6,617 bases of DNA from Chloroflexia bacterium (GTDB taxonomy: Bacteria > Chloroflexota > Chloroflexia > Thermomicrobiales > JALYUS01). The position numbers were made by a program, and so were the translations under genes. Location of the stretch: contig JAICJW010000260.1 of assembly GCA_025928215.1 (NCBI GenBank), forward strand, positions 1-6,617, given 5' to 3'. Below are positions 6,162 to 6,617 of this stretch, one piece after another (within the stretch, counting starts at the first letter, position 1; every line of letters begins with the position of its first letter). The notes under the pieces were generated by a model. That model worked only from the letters and a program-made list of their open reading frames with translations, did not search any database and was not told the origin of the DNA.

Positions 6162-6190
6162 ATGGTAGCCGTTTCGGTGCCGGGCGTCAA
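6162..6190 (-). promoter_or_regulatory. Sigma70-type promoter for tRNA-Arg
   Basis: On the minus strand TTGACG (6190-6185), a 17-bp spacer and TACCAT (6167-6162) match the -35/-10 pattern well at the first element and fairly at the second. The -10 ends 9 bases before the first base of the mature tRNA, so transcripts would carry only a very short leader. Confidence 0.6.
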
Positions 6191-6216
6191 GGCGACAGAA
6201 TGCACTGCCGACCGGG

Positions 6217-6345
6217 TTACGTCCATGTGGTGACATAGGTGATGCCGAGCGCGGTGGTGCAGTCGGTGGCGGGTGGGGTCATCGGGTCGTTGATGATGGC
6301 GCGGACGATGCTCGCTCCGCACGAACCGCCGTTGCTCGTAGAGCC
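6217..6345 (-). pseudogene. C-terminal fragment (42 codons) of an unrecognised gene
   Basis: The minus strand from about 6345 to a TAA at 6217-6219 has strongly G/C-biased third codon positions (ACC, ATC, GCC, GAC, GTC and similar), as in the real genes of this window. It encodes a coherent end, GGSCGASIVRAIINDPMTPP followed by ATDCTTALGITYVTTWT. The two cysteines and many threonines would suit an exported protein, but I do not recognise it. Upstream of about 6346 the frame stays open toward 6462 while the codon bias and protein-like character are lost, so the rest of the gene appears to be missing. This would be explained by a break or insertion here. It ends 27 bases before the tRNA promoter. 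A short intact gene with a TTG start near 6462 is the less likely alternative. Confidence 0.4.
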
Positions 6346-6404
6346 AGGCAAATGGTTTGATTGCCGCATTGCATGGCACAGGCAGAGTGTCACTCGGTTC
6401 GCGA

Positions 6405-6435
6405 CAGACGCTCGTTCCTGATGAGGCAGACGCTC
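6405..6435. repeat. Two further copies of the tRNA-derived repeat, 22 bp apart
   Basis: CAGACGCTC occurs at 6405-6413 and at 6427-6435. The second copy is extended to the full 13 bases (6423-6435) shared with the tRNA-Arg anticodon arm. The two are in the same orientation and 22 bp apart, about two helical turns, 40-70 bp before the integrase start. This is what integrase-binding or attachment sequences could look like, but only sequence identity and placement support it. Confidence 0.45.
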
Positions 6436-6454
6436 AGAATCAATTCCCAGCTGG

Positions 6455-6472
6455 CTCCTCAAAGGGAGGAGG
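6455..6472 (+). promoter_or_regulatory. Ribosome binding site of the integrase, partly covered by a hairpin
   Basis: GGGAGGAGG (6464-6472) gives a strong Shine-Dalgarno match 2-5 bases before the ATG at 6475. CTCCTC at 6455-6460 is exactly complementary to GAGGAG at 6466-6471, with a 5-base loop, so the messenger could fold and hide the site. Such folding would keep integrase translation low; this is inferred from complementarity only. Confidence 0.5.
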
Positions 6473-6474
6473 CT

Positions 6475-6617
6475 ATGCCACAGAATTCACGTCCACGCCA
6501 GACGGTCGCGCGCCCAATGCGACCGTCGCCCGTCCTATCGCTCAATCTGTGTATTGACGATTACCTCGCGGGCTGTCGCGCTCGTAATCTCAGCGAGCGC
6601 ACTATCGCGCACTATGC
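6475..6617 (+). CDS. Tyrosine recombinase/integrase, N-terminal part (3' end outside window)
   Basis: The reading frame from ATG 6475 is open to the window edge (47 codons plus two bases). After a basic, proline-rich leader (residues 1-20) it reads LNLCIDDYLAGCRARNLSERTIAHY. This matches the start of the SAM-like core-binding domain of XerC/XerD- and phage-type tyrosine recombinases: 'l-x-x-x-i-x-x-f-l-x-x-c-x-x-r-x-l-s-x-x-T-i-x-x-Y'. The catalytic domain with its R-H-R-Y residues lies beyond the window and cannot be checked. These enzymes cut and rejoin specific sites to integrate or excise mobile DNA, often at tRNA genes; tRNA-Arg is 322 bp away. The ATG has a strong ribosome binding site. 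An in-frame ATG at 6517 has none and lies within a hairpin-forming inverted repeat. A XerC/D-like housekeeping recombinase or a transposon-type integrase remain possible. Confidence 0.75.
   Translation, partial: MPQNSRPRQTVARPMRPSPVLSLNLCIDDYLAGCRARNLSERTIAHY
6501..6527. repeat. Perfect 9-bp inverted repeat inside the integrase start region
   Basis: GACGGTCGC (6501-6509) and GCGACCGTC (6519-6527) are exact inverted copies around a 9-base spacer, within codons 9-18 of the integrase. In mRNA this would be a stable GC-rich hairpin about 26 bases after the start codon; in DNA it resembles a dyad binding site. Confidence 0.65.

Larger units (their letters stand above)
6346..6474. other. Integrase leader region
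   Basis: This stretch lies between the truncated minus-strand gene and the integrase ATG. It holds the repeat copies and a hairpin over the ribosome binding site. I see no persuasive promoter; CAGAAT at 6435-6440 is a possible -10 without a matching -35. Open frames here have no protein-like composition. Confidence 0.5.

Noticed and set aside
6239..6421. Plus-strand frame of 60 codons starting MMPSAVVQSVAGGVIG
   Set aside because: It has no ribosome binding site, and the third-position bias in this stretch favours the minus strand.
1..6617. CRISPR array, toxin-antitoxin pair, transposase or phage structural genes
   Set aside because: I looked for regularly spaced repeats and for such gene products on both strands and found none. 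The only mobile-element gene visible is the partial integrase.

Overview
The window is GC-rich bacterial DNA. Codons end mostly in G or C, AGGAG-type Shine-Dalgarno sites precede several starts, and GTG starts occur. It reads as an ordinary chromosomal stretch that runs at its right end into a tRNA gene and the first codons of a tyrosine recombinase. No ribosomal RNA or strong taxonomic marker is present. The style of the membrane proteins and the acyltransferase tail would fit Chloroflexota (Thermomicrobia-like) or another high-GC phylum, but this is a low-confidence impression.

Layout, left to right. (1) 1-693, plus: the 3' end of a membrane acyltransferase-3 family protein with an extra transmembrane helix and an exported beta-rich tail. 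(2) 686-1834, minus: a DedA/VTT-family membrane protein with about 180 extra C-terminal residues; its stop overlaps the stop of the acyltransferase gene. (3) 1955-3393, minus: a two-gene unit, a small unknown protein (89 aa) followed by a Gfo/Idh/MocA-family oxidoreductase, joined by a one-base TAATG overlap. (4) 3394-3557: a gene-free stretch with a 13-bp direct repeat. (5) 3558-4325, plus: an SGNH/GDSL hydrolase that has lost its start and its catalytic-serine block, so probably a pseudogene. (6) 4341-4538, minus: a 65-aa helical protein of unknown function. (7) 4657-5961, minus: a 12-helix MFS transporter. (8) 5962-6200: a stem-loop, tRNA-Arg(CCG) on the minus strand, and a good sigma70-type promoter for it. 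(9) 6217-6345, minus: what looks like the last 42 codons of a decapitated gene. (10) 6346-6474: a short leader containing copies of a tRNA-derived repeat and a hairpin over a ribosome binding site. (11) 6475-end, plus: the N-terminus of a tyrosine recombinase, cut by the window edge.

The left and middle genes do not form one pathway. They are independent membrane, envelope and metabolic genes of the kind found in a chromosomal backbone. The acyltransferase and the SGNH remnant could both relate to surface glycan acylation, but they are not adjacent and one is broken. The right end is the most interesting part: a tRNA gene with two unusual helix positions, a 13-bp piece of that tRNA repeated about 300 bp away, a truncated gene and an integrase start together suggest the edge of an integrated element. 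The body of that element would lie beyond the window, so any cargo system cannot be judged here.
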